A stretch of 64,000 bases of DNA from Terriglobia bacterium (GTDB lineage: Bacteria; Acidobacteriota; Terriglobia; JAIQFV01), in the NCBI GenBank assembly GCA_020072965.1, contig JAIQFY010000007.1:1-64000 (forward strand), given 5' to 3'. A model generated the notes under the pieces. It ran no database searches, had not been told where the DNA came from, and worked only from the letters and a program-made list of their open reading frames with translations. Made by a program: the position numbers and the translations under genes. Shown in pieces: positions 43,230 through 52,791 of this stretch (the first letter of the stretch is position 1; the number at the start of each line of letters is the position of its first letter).

Positions 43230-43466
43230 CTACTTCTTCCATCGTGCTCTAGCGGCCCTTGCCGCGATCTGGCTACGCTTCTTGGCAGACAAGGCGGCGG
43301 CTCTGGCGTGTCCGCCCTTGAGTCCGCCCAGGTGTCCCAGGGCTACGGCATGGGGATTTTTAAGGGGAGAGGGTTCAAGTGGTGATCCGTCGATATGCTC
43401 TCCAGTGGCTTCTTCAACAACCCGGAGGGCATTAGTGGAAAAGTCATTACTTGAGCGCTTATGCAT
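43230..43466 (-). CDS. KGG-type basic small protein
   Basis: 78 residues. The C-terminal half is GHLGGLKGGHARAAALSAKK followed by RSQIAARAARARWKK, the GG.KGG.ARA..LS pattern of a widespread family of small basic bacterial proteins. Family function is not firmly known; the composition suggests nucleic-acid binding. It is the first minus-strand gene inside the right end of the transposon, about 57 bp from the inverted repeat. Confidence 0.6.
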   Translation of the reverse strand: MHKRSSNDFSTNALRVVEEATGEHIDGSPLEPSPLKNPHAVALGHLGGLKGGHARAAALSAKKRSQIAARAARARWKK

Positions 43467-43522
43467 AACTTAATCATAACTCCAAAGACAGTAGAAAGCA
43501 AGGTAAATCGAGTGGCTTGGGT

Positions 43523-43541
43523 TTCAAATTGAGCCACTACC
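43523..43541 (-). repeat. terminal inverted repeat, right
   Basis: TTCAAATTGAGCCACTACC, the exact complement of 40009-40027. Confidence 0.95.
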
Positions 43542-43549
43542 GGGCCCCC
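43542..43549. repeat. target site duplication, right
   Basis: GGGCCCCC, identical to 40001-40008, followed by AAATTTACTCGACCG exactly as in the empty spacer at 48014. Confidence 0.95.
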
Positions 43550-43653
43550 AAATTTACTCGACCGAAGAATAGCGGTGCAGATCATAAACCCGATTGCGCG
43601 ACCCGAGAAATACCCCCTCGTCCCAACGCATTTATCCCGAACCGGTAGTTCAT

Positions 43654-46600
43654 ATGCCAAAGAAAATACTGAAGTACTTCTTCCTTTTGATCCTGGTCGT
43701 ATCCGCTGCTGCCATCAATCGTTTAGATGGTGCCTTGCTTCGCAACTTTCCTGTCACCATCACCCAGCCCGACGGTGTTGTGATTCATTGCTTTGCCAGT
43801 GGGGATGAGTTTTACAACTGGCTCCACGATGAAAACGGCTACACGATTATCCAGGATCCGGTCTCAGGGTATTACACCTATGCGGTGGTCCGAAACGGGG
43901 AGCTTGTGTCTTCCGAGCACATTGTTGGAAGAGTCGATCCAGTCTCCCTGGGCCTCCCCAAGAATGCCAATACCTTTCCGCAGCAGATCTCGCGGAAGTT
44001 CGCGGCTCCCCGCCAGGGTTCACCTCTGAATCCTGATTCCATCCTCAAGGCACCACGAGCCGGCACTTTGAATAATATTGTTATTTTCATTCGATTCAGT
44101 GGCGACAGTGAGTTCCCGGAAGCGAGCAGTGTGTACGATACGATGTTCAATTCAACGGCGCCGGGCGCGAACTCCATGCGGAATTATTACGCCGAGGTGT
44201 CCTACAGCCAACTCACGGTTTCCACCTCCTTTTACCCGGCACCTTCGGGAGGCTGGGTCACGTCCTACCAGGATTCGCATCCGCGAGGTTATTTTCGACC
44301 TTACAATGTGAGCACCAATCCGACCGGATATACCAACAGCACGGACAGCCGAAACCGGGAGCATACGTTGCTGGCGAACGCCGTCAGCGCCGTTGCCTCT
44401 CTGGTCCCGCCCGGACTCAATATCGACGGAGATGGCGACGGCTATGTCGATAACGTCTGTTTTATTATTAAGGGATCTCCGGATGGCTGGAGTGATCTCC
44501 TATGGCCTCATATGTGGTCGCTTTACACTCTCACCGCAACGATCAATTCCAAGCGGGTTTTCACGTACAACTTCCAACTGGAAAACAGCCTGGGGACAAA
44601 TGATGTAGGCGTCCTCGCCCACGAGATGTTTCACTCGTTGGGCGCCCCGGATCTGTACCATTATAGCTTCGATGGAATCAGCCCCGCCTATGCATGGGAC
44701 CTGATGGAAAATGACCTCAATCCCCCCCAGCACATGACTGCGTATATGAAGATGCGTTACGGGACCTGGTTATCCTCCATTCCCACGATAACCACCTCAG
44801 GGACTTACACCCTGAACCCGCTCACTTCGTCCACAAATAACGCTTTCAAAATTGTTTCTCCAAACTCCTCGACAGAATATTTTGTCATTGAATACCGAAA
44901 GAAGGCAGGCACGTTCGAAAATTCACTGCTGGGTGAAGGGTTGATTGTTTACAGGATCAACACCCTGGAGGATGGACAAGGGAATTCGAACGGTCCACCA
45001 GACGAATTGTATGTTTACCGGCCGGGCGGAACGGTGTCCGCCAACGGCAGCCCTTCCCAGGCCAACTTTAACAGCACTGCCGGCAGAACAGCCATCAATG
45101 ACAGTTCAAATCCCTCGAGCTTTCTTTCCACCGGGAGCGCGGGGGGGCTGAACATCTCCGACGTAGGCGCGGCGGGAGACACGATTTCCTTTACAGTTTC
45201 CGTGGCGGACGCCGACACCATAAGGATCGTCGTTGAGCCGAGCGGGAGTCCAAACCCGGTAATTCCTGCGGGGACAGCGGGCCTTTTCGTGGTAGCGACG
45301 GATTCGTTGGGGCACACGCTAACTTATGCTTGGACGGCCTCCTGTCCCGCGCTTGGTTCCAACGGGAGCTTCAGCGATCCAAACGTGCAGACTCCGGCCT
45401 GGACCGCGCCGAGCAACACCACGGGGACCATGCAGAGCTGCACGATGCAAGTGACGGTGAGCGATGGTCATGGGAAAAGCACGCAGGGCAGTTACTCTCA
45501 AGGAGTCGGTTCGACGACGCCCGGGGTTGTCCCCCACTTCGCCGTCAGCGGCACCACTTTCGTTGGACGTCAACATGGACAGACCGAAGTGATGGGTGAT
45601 TTGACTCTAACCTGTGATGTGCCCGGGATCTTTCCCTCAAGCTCTTCCTTCGTTGTGGTTTATACTCCCGTCTTTGGTATTGTAAACTCCAGCGGTAACA
45701 CGTTTACAACCGCCACCGCGGTCGCTTTCAATGGCCGCATGGCCCACGTTGAGAGCGAACCCCCGACCACCGGGATCAGCATCATCAGTGCCCTATTGAA
45801 TATGGTGTCCACAAACAGCCTCACTGTTCAAGTGGCCGGTTCAGCGGCCCTGGGAGATGTCATCCGCATTTCGGGAATCCGAGTCAACGTGGGCGAGGCC
45901 ACCCTCCCCTTCAACACTTTTTTATCGGGCACCGTGGTTGCAGTCCCTGCAGCCTCGTTCCAGATCGACAACATCAACACGTTCCCGGTGGGATTTGTGC
46001 TGGATGAGATCAAGATAACAGTGGCCCCGGCCCCCACACAGGGTTCCTGCCATCCCGGAGAATGCAAGGTGGGCACAATCAAAGTTATTGAGAAGTTTCC
46101 AGGCGCCCTAAGCTCAGTTGGAGATGAAAACGACGTTTTGCATAAGCCCAACAGTGTGGGCGCCAAGTCAGCTTCAAAGGGAACCCAGTTGATCGTCACA
46201 CTGGGTAACATTCCTCCCGGGATGACCGCTTCCTGGCCGGCCTCAATCAGCAATGGGGACTTAGTATTGGCCCTGGAGGGATCGACCACCTCGTTCACCA
46301 ATGCCTCAGCAACGACTCCGGCCAGCGTCAGTTTTACTTACAACGTGACAGGTGATAGTCAGGTCCTCAATGAGACCATAGACATTGCTGTCACCTTTTG
46401 CGCCACTTCAGTCCCGACCCCTCCGGTGTTCGGAGACATCACCGCTGGGGTCAAGTTAGGCCCGAATGCGGGGGCGGGCTTCACCGCGGAAGTCCCCTCG
46501 AGCAATATTTTGAGCTTTGTTCCCCATCCCTTGAATGTGCCGACGGATACGATCGGGGGGTTACAGTTATGTCTGCTGACGCCGCCAACGGTCACGACCG

Positions 46601-47667
46601 ATCAGGCGACCAATGTCTCTACCAGTTCGGCGACCCTGAATGGAACCGTGACCCCGAATGGACTGGCCACCACGGTAGTATTCGAATGGGGTACGACGAG
46701 GGCCTATGGCAATACCACGCCTGTGCAATCTATCGGCGATGGAACGGGTGGCGCCTCAGTGACGGCCAACTTGACCGGCCTCACGCCCGATACGCTCTAC
46801 CACTATCGGGTGACGGCGATCAACAGTGCGGGGACAACCCAGGGCGGCGATACGCCTTTTGTGGCTTCCTTGTGCTCCGCATACTACGTGGATCCATCGA
46901 GCCAGTCGTTTAGCGCTCAAGGGGGAAATGGGAGCGTGAGTGTGAGCGCAGCGTGCAATTGGACGGCCGTGCCTTCCGATCCTTGGATCATCATTACTTC
47001 TGGAGGCATTGGGAATGGGGACGGGCCGATCAATTACGCGGTCGGTAGCCATTCCAATCCCACTTCACGCGGCGGCACCATTACGATCGGGGCGACCAGC
47101 TTGGCAGTGTTACAGGGGGCGCAGTTTGCGGATGTGCCCGTGGGCCATATGTTTTATGACCAGATCGGGAAACTGTCGGCGCGGGGGGTGACGACGGGCT
47201 GCGGAGGAGGGAACTACTGTCCAGATGCTTCGGTGACCCGGGAGCAGATGGCGATATTCATTGAACATGCGCTGGGGGTGATGACGGCGCCTATCCCGAC
47301 GCAGCAGACCTTTCAGGATGTGCCGACGAGTTGGTTCAGCTATCCGTTCATCGAGGATTTTGCATTGCGGGGGATCACGGCAGGCTGCTCGATAACGCCG
47401 CGGCTGTACTGTCCCGCGTCCACGGTCACGCGGGAACAAATGGCCATCTTCATCGAACACGCGCTGGGGGTGGTGACGCCGCCGGCTCCCGCACAACAGA
47501 CGTTTGAGGATGTGCCGACAAGTTGGTTCAGTTATCCCTTCATCGAGGATTTTGCGACTCGAGGCATCACCGCAGGCTGTTCCGTTTCGCCCAAGTTATA
47601 CTGCCCAGCCTCGCCGGTGACGCGCGGCCAGATGGCGGCGTTTTTGGTGCGGGCGTTTTGGTTGTAG
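43654..47667 (+). CDS. secreted M6-type metalloprotease, multidomain, SLH-anchored (copy 1)
   Basis: 1,337 residues from ATG 43654. A signal peptide covers about 1-24. The M6 (immune-inhibitor-A-like) protease domain spans about 60-530, with the zinc site HEMFHSLGAPDLYH (H323, E324, H327) and a Ca-binding-like DGDGDGYVDN upstream. Then come an Ig/PKD-like module (about 535-620), the RQHGQTEV domain (about 626-970), an FN3-like module (TLNGTVTPNG...YHYRVTAINSAGT, about 975-1070) and a BACON-like module (VDPSSQSFSAQGGNGSV, about 1072-1155). Residues 1156-1337 are three SLH-type repeats. It is predicted to be exported, perhaps through the T2SS, and held at the surface. The next gene is a full-length tandem duplicate. 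Confidence 0.85.
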   Translation: MPKKILKYFFLLILVVSAAAINRLDGALLRNFPVTITQPDGVVIHCFASGDEFYNWLHDENGYTIIQDPVSGYYTYAVVRNGELVSSEHIVGRVDPVSLGLPKNANTFPQQISRKFAAPRQGSPLNPDSILKAPRAGTLNNIVIFIRFSGDSEFPEASSVYDTMFNSTAPGANSMRNYYAEVSYSQLTVSTSFYPAPSGGWVTSYQDSHPRGYFRPYNVSTNPTGYTNSTDSRNREHTLLANAVSAVASLVPPGLNIDGDGDGYVDNVCFIIKGSPDGWSDLLWPHMWSLYTLTATINSKRVFTYNFQLENSLGTNDVGVLAHEMFHSLGAPDLYHYSFDGISPAYAWDLMENDLNPPQHMTAYMKMRYGTWLSSIPTITTSGTYTLNPLTSSTNNAFKIVSPNSSTEYFVIEYRKKAGTFENSLLGEGLIVYRINTLEDGQGNSNGPPDELYVYRPGGTVSANGSPSQANFNSTAGRTAINDSSNPSSFLSTGSAGGLNISDVGAAGDTISFTVSVADADTIRIVVEPSGSPNPVIPAGTAGLFVVATDSLGHTLTYAWTASCPALGSNGSFSDPNVQTPAWTAPSNTTGTMQSCTMQVTVSDGHGKSTQGSYSQGVGSTTPGVVPHFAVSGTTFVGRQHGQTEVMGDLTLTCDVPGIFPSSSSFVVVYTPVFGIVNSSGNTFTTATAVAFNGRMAHVESEPPTTGISIISALLNMVSTNSLTVQVAGSAALGDVIRISGIRVNVGEATLPFNTFLSGTVVAVPAASFQIDNINTFPVGFVLDEIKITVAPAPTQGSCHPGECKVGTIKVIEKFPGALSSVGDENDVLHKPNSVGAKSASKGTQLIVTLGNIPPGMTASWPASISNGDLVLALEGSTTSFTNASATTPASVSFTYNVTGDSQVLNETIDIAVTFCATSVPTPPVFGDITAGVKLGPNAGAGFTAEVPSSNILSFVPHPLNVPTDTIGGLQLCLLTPPTVTTDQATNVSTSSATLNGTVTPNGLATTVVFEWGTTRAYGNTTPVQSIGDGTGGASVTANLTGLTPDTLYHYRVTAINSAGTTQGGDTPFVASLCSAYYVDPSSQSFSAQGGNGSVSVSAACNWTAVPSDPWIIITSGGIGNGDGPINYAVGSHSNPTSRGGTITIGATSLAVLQGAQFADVPVGHMFYDQIGKLSARGVTTGCGGGNYCPDASVTREQMAIFIEHALGVMTAPIPTQQTFQDVPTSWFSYPFIEDFALRGITAGCSITPRLYCPASTVTREQMAIFIEHALGVVTPPAPAQQTFEDVPTSWFSYPFIEDFATRGITAGCSVSPKLYCPASPVTRGQMAAFLVRAFWL

Positions 47668-48117
47668 TGAAGAATCGGGGGTTTCGAGTTTCAGCTTGTC
47701 AAGAAGTGTGACGGGGAGAGGACTCGTGATCCTTGACTTCTCTCCTCACTCGGCATCATAGTTCAGCCAGGTAAAAGGGGGCGAAAGAGACGACTCGTGT
47801 CCGGTGGAGGCTTGTGGTGCGAGGGATCTCATCCTGTGCGATTCTATTGCTGGCCCGATCGATGGTCCGCTGATTATAGGTTAATTTTCCTCCTCCCTTT
47901 ATCTTAATCCCATACAGAAGTTTGAACCATGAGGTAAGTGCCAGCCGTTTTTCGCGAGTGACGTGAGTTCTCATTCGATCATCGCGAAACAAAGTCAATA
48001 TCAAGGGGCCCCCAAATTTACTCGACCGAAGAATAGCGGTGCAGATCATAAACCCGATTGCGCGACGTGAGTATTGCCGGCTCGTCCCCACGCATTTATC
48101 CCGAACTGGGAGTTCCT
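47668..48117. repeat. duplicated spacer, copy 2 (unoccupied transposon site)
   Basis: About 350 bp matches 39663-40008 plus 43542 onwards almost base for base. It keeps GGGCCCCC once at 48006-48013, so it records the site before transposition. The differences from copy 1 are scattered substitutions. Confidence 0.9.
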
Positions 48118-51100
48118 ATGCCAAAGATTATACTGAAATACTTCTTCCTTTTGATCGTGGTTGTTTCCGCTGCTGCCATCAGTCGCCTCGATGGCGCGTT
48201 GCTTCGCAACCTCGCTGTCACGTTCACGCAGCCCGACGGCGCCGTGATTCATTGCCTTGCCAGTGGGGATGAGTTCTACAACTGGCTCCACGATGAAAAC
48301 GGCTTCACGATCATCCAGGATCCGGTCACAGGGTATTACACCTATGCGGTGATCCAGAACAAGGGGCTTGCGTCCTCGGAGTACATTGTCGGGAGAGTCG
48401 ATCCAGCCTCCCTCGGGCTCCTCCGAAATACCAATATCTTCCCGCAGCAGACCTCGCGAAAGCGTTCGTCCCTTCGCCAAGGCTCACCTCTCAACGCCGA
48501 TTCCATCGTGAATGCGCCTCGAACCGGCACTTTAAACAACATCGTCATTTTCATTCGTTTCGGTGACGACACTGAATTCTCGGAGGCGATCAACTCCTAC
48601 GATGCGATGTTCAATTCGACGACTGGAGGTGAGAACTCCTTGCGGAATTACTATGCGGAGGTGTCCTACAATCAACTCGCAATTTCCACAACATTCTACC
48701 CGGCGCCTTCAGGAGGTTTCGTTACTTCTTACCAGGACTTACATCCGCGTGGATATTTTCGACCTTACAATGCGATCACCAATCCCATCGGATATACCAA
48801 TGATACGGATCGCACAAACCGGGAGCATGCGCTGCTGGCCAATGCCGTCGCCGCAATTGCCTCTCAGGTCCCCCCCGGGCTCAATATCGATGGAGATGGC
48901 GACGGCAATGTCGATAACGTCTGTTTCATCGTCAAAGGATCTCCGGAAGGCGGGAACGACCTATTGTGGCCGCATATGAGGTCGCTATCCACGCTGTCTG
49001 TGACGATCAATTCCAAACGGGTTTTCACGTACAACTTCCAACTGGAAAACAGCCTGGGATTGAACAACGTCAGCGTCCTGGCTCATGAAATGTTTCACTC
49101 GTTGGGCGCGCCGGATCTTTATCATCACAGTTTTGATGTATTGAGTCCCGCGGATGTATGGGACGTAATGGCTTATAGTCTCTATCCTCCTCAGCACATG
49201 ACCGCGTATATGAAGATGAGATATGGTACCTGGCTGTCGTCCATCCCCACCATCTCCACATCAGGCACCTACTCCTTGAACCCGCTGACCTCATCGACGA
49301 ACAACGCTTTCAAAATACTTTCTCCCAACTCCACCACGGAATACTTTGTCGTTGAGTACAGAAAGAAAACAGGCACGTTCGAGAGTTCACTGCCAGGGGA
49401 AGGATTGATTGTTTACCGGATCAATACGTCTCGGGACGGCCAGGGGAACGAGGGCGGTCCGCCGGATGAATTGTACGTTTACAGGCCGGGAGGGAACCTG
49501 GGTGCCAATGGCAGCCCTGAACTGGCTAACTTTAACAGCACGGTCGGCAGGACGGCCATCAACGACAGCTCGGATCCATCGAGCATTCTCTCGACTTGGA
49601 ACGCGGGAGGGCTGAATATCTCCAACGTCACTGCCGCGGGAGACACGATTTCCTTTACAGTTTCCATAATGGAGCCCTCCGATACCGTAACCATCCAAGT
49701 ACCACCGAGTGCGAATTTGAATCCAATAAATCCGGCAGCCATAACCAATCTTTGGGTGTGGGCTAAGGATTCGCAGGGTCACCCGCTAATTTATGCGTGG
49801 ACGGCCTCCTGTCCCGGGCTAGGATCCAACGGGAGCTTCAGCGATCCAAACGTGCGGACTCCGTCGTGGATCGCACCGAGCAACACCACCGGGAGCTTAC
49901 AGAGCTGCACGATGCAAGTGACGGTGAGCGACGGTCATGGGCACAGCACACAGGGCAGTTACTCTCAAGGAGTCGGTTCGACGACGCCAGGGATCGTCCC
50001 CCACTTCTTCGTCAGCGGGATCGGTTTCGTCGGACGTCAACATGGACAGACCGAAGTGATGGGTTATTTGACCTTGACCTGTGATGTGCCCGGGATCTTT
50101 CCCTCAAGCTCTTCCTTTGTGGTGACTTATTCTCCGATTGCAGCGATTGTGAATTCAAACAATGGCGCGTTCATCACCGCGACTGCGGTCGCCCCCGATG
50201 CACAAATAGCCACGTGGAGAGTGAACCCGCGACCACCGGGATCAGCATCCTCAATGCCCAATTGAATACGGCGAATACAAACAGCATCACCGTTCAAGTG
50301 GCCGGGTCAGCGGGCTTGGGAGATGTTGTCCGTATTTCGGGAATCCGCGTCAACGTGGGAGAGGCTAACCTGCCCTGGGGCACTGAGGTGATGGGCACCG
50401 TTGTTGCAGTACCTGCCGCCTCGTTCCAGATCGACAGCATCAATGCTTTCACAGTGGGAGTTGTGATGAATGAGATCAAGATAACGGTGGCCCCGGCCCC
50501 CACACAGGGCTCCTGCAATCCCGGAGAATGCAGGGTGGGCACAATCACGGTTGCCGAGGGCACCCCACCCGGACTGTCGACTGTTGAGGAGGAAAACGGT
50601 ACTTGGCATAAGCCAAGTGGGGTGGGCGCCAAATCAGCATCAAAAGGCACCCAGTTGATCATCACGTTGGGTAACATTCCTCCCGGGATGACGGCTTCCT
50701 GGCCGGCCTCAATCGTCAATGGGACGTTAGCTTTGGCCCTGGTGGGATCGACCACCTCTTTCACCAATACCTCCGCAACGACCCCGGCCAGCTTCAGTTT
50801 TACTTACAGCGTGACAGCCGATGACCAGAACAGCGTGGAGAGCATAGACATTCCTGTGACGTTCTGCACGACAGCGATCCCGACTCCTCCGGTGTTTGGA
50901 CAAATCACCGCGACAGTCAAGGTGGGTCCGAATGCGGGGATGGGGTTTGCCACCGAACTGCCCTCCGACAAGATCTTGAGTTTTGTGCCCGACCCGTTGA
51001 ATTCCCCGCCGGACATGATCGGGGAATTGCACGCATGTCTGCCGCCACCCCCCGCGGTCACGACCGGCCTGGCGACGAATGTTAGTTCCTTTTCAGCGGA

Positions 51101-52133
51101 CTTGAACGCGACCGTGAATCCAAATGGATTAGGCAGCTCAGTGGTGTTCGAGTGGGGTACAACAAGAGCATACGGAAACATGACTCCAGTTCAATACATA
51201 GGCAATGGAACGAGTAATGTTGCTGTTTCGGCTAACCTGACCGGTCTCACACCCAACACGCTCTATCACTATCGGGTAGTGGCTTTGAACGGTGCGGGGA
51301 CCACGCAGGGAGGTGATGTGCCCTTTGTGGCTTCCGACTGTTCGGTAAGCAATATGAACCCGGCCAGCCAGTCTTTCAGCGCATTGGGCGGCATTGGCAA
51401 TATGGATGTGACGTCGTCGTGCAGCTGGACGGCACTCTCTTCGGATTCTTGGATCACGATCACTTCTGGAGGGAGTGGAAATGGGAATGGCACGGTCAAC
51501 TTCCAGGTCGATAGCCATTCCAATTCCACTTTGCGGTCGGGCTTCATCACGATCGGGGCGACGAGCTTCACTGTGGTGCAGGGGGCGCAGTTCGCTGATG
51601 TACCAATGGGCCACATGTTTTACGAGCAGATCGGGAAACTGTCGGCACGGGGAGTCACCTCGGGGTGCGGAGGAGGGAACTACTGTCCGGATGCTTCGGT
51701 GACACGGGAGCAGATGGCCATTTTCATTGAACATGGGCTGGGGGTGATGACGGCGCCTATCCCGACGCAGCAGACCTTTCAGGATGTGCCGACGAGTTGG
51801 TTCAGCTATCCGTTCATTGAGGATTTTGCATTGCGGGGGATCACGGCAGGCTGCTCGATAACGCCGCGGCTGTACTGTCCGGCGTCCACGGTAACGCGGG
51901 AGCAGATGGCCATCTTTATCGAACACGCGTTGGGGGTGATGACGCCGCCGGCTCCGACACAACAGACGTTTGAAGATGTGCCGACGAGCTGGTTCAGCTA
52001 CCCCTTCATCGAGGACTTTGCAACTCGAGGGATTACGGCGGGATGTTCGGTTTCGCCCAAGTTATACTGCCCAGCCTCACCAGTGACGCGCGGCCAGATG
52101 GCGGTGTTCCTGGTGCGGGCCTTTGGGTTATAA
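48118..52133 (+). pseudogene. M6-type metalloprotease copy 2, frameshifted
   Basis: Tandem paralogue of the gene at 43654 with the same domain order: signal peptide, M6 domain with HEMFHSLGAPDLYHH (H323, E324, H327 in the same positions), Ig-like, RQHGQTEV domain, FN3-like, BACON-like and three SLH repeats. Reading frame 1 stops at 50265. The correct continuation (HVESEPATTGISIL) is in another frame from about 50211. Copy 1 reads GCCCACGT where copy 2 reads GCCACGT at 50209-50215, so one C is missing. As written, the product would lose the second half of the RQHGQTEV domain, the FN3/BACON modules and the SLH anchor. It is either a true frameshift giving a truncated soluble protease, or a sequencing/assembly error in a C-run. 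Confidence 0.85.
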
Positions 52134-52791
52134 ACGAGAAGGAACGAGACTACCAAACTTCTGCGGTTCGAAAAGGCTGATGGTTTTGATTCATAGCTTG
52201 ACGGCAGACTTCTTCCTTTGCGCCCCGCGGGGACTGCTCGTTAGGTGAAACGACAAGCGCTACTCTGAGTCCGATTGTCGGATGGCCCTGGATCCCTTGC
52301 TTTACTCCGGCTGCGGTAGGGAAAAAAAGTGAAATATTGCAAGTTCCTTGTGGTTAGAACAAGATTGTGATATTTATAACATGCTTGGAGGCCGCCATTC
52401 TTGGGGTATGACGCTTAGGGTAGAAATATCTTCTTAAGAGTATTCCTTTTCACAGCCCTTTATCACTCCAAAATTCTCCCCGGATACAAGTCTCTGAGTT
52501 CAGCATAAGACAAAACGCCCAGGCCCCCGATTTAAATCCCTTTTAAGCCGATGTCTTTACGGAGGCGCATCGGCCCCAGTCCCCGCGCGTATAGACGCGA
52601 CAAGGCGTCATGCACTTTCGGGGAGGGGATCGGCAGTCAACGTCCAGTCGGTATGAACAAGAACGCGCCCAGAGTGTGATGCTTTTCTTCTTGTCCACCC
52701 ACTGCCGAGCCCGGAAGTCCGTCGAATAGGGCCGCCTGGAATTTGATCATTTGACGTCATGGCATCCGGTCTTGGTTTTTTTCCTCGCTAA
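52134..52791. other. intergenic, nothing recognised
   Basis: About 660 bp. This is the original downstream flank of the M6 gene; it differs completely from the duplicated spacer. I see AT-rich stretches near 52320-52400 but no gene, RNA or clear promoter. Confidence 0.4.

Larger units (their letters stand above)
40009..43541. mobile_element. IS1-family transposon with cargo genes
   Basis: A 3,533-bp element bounded by perfect 19-bp inverted repeats GGTAGTGGCTCAATTTGAA (40009-40027, and its complement at 43523-43541). The 8-bp direct repeat GGGCCCCC flanks it, the normal duplication size for IS1. Removing the element plus one GGGCCCCC reconstructs exactly the sequence found uninterrupted at 48002-48060. 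Inside are a single-ORF IS1-type DDE transposase and six or seven cargo genes that have nothing obvious to do with transposition. The cargo is visibly more AT-rich than the host genes. Typical IS1 elements are under 1 kb, so this is a cargo-carrying relative. Confidence 0.95.

Noticed and set aside
47756-48091. Antisense open frame in the duplicated spacer, also present (interrupted) at 39751-39999
   Set aside because: The two copies differ by both silent and amino-acid-changing substitutions with no bias, the product has no recognisable features, and conservation is explained by recent duplication.
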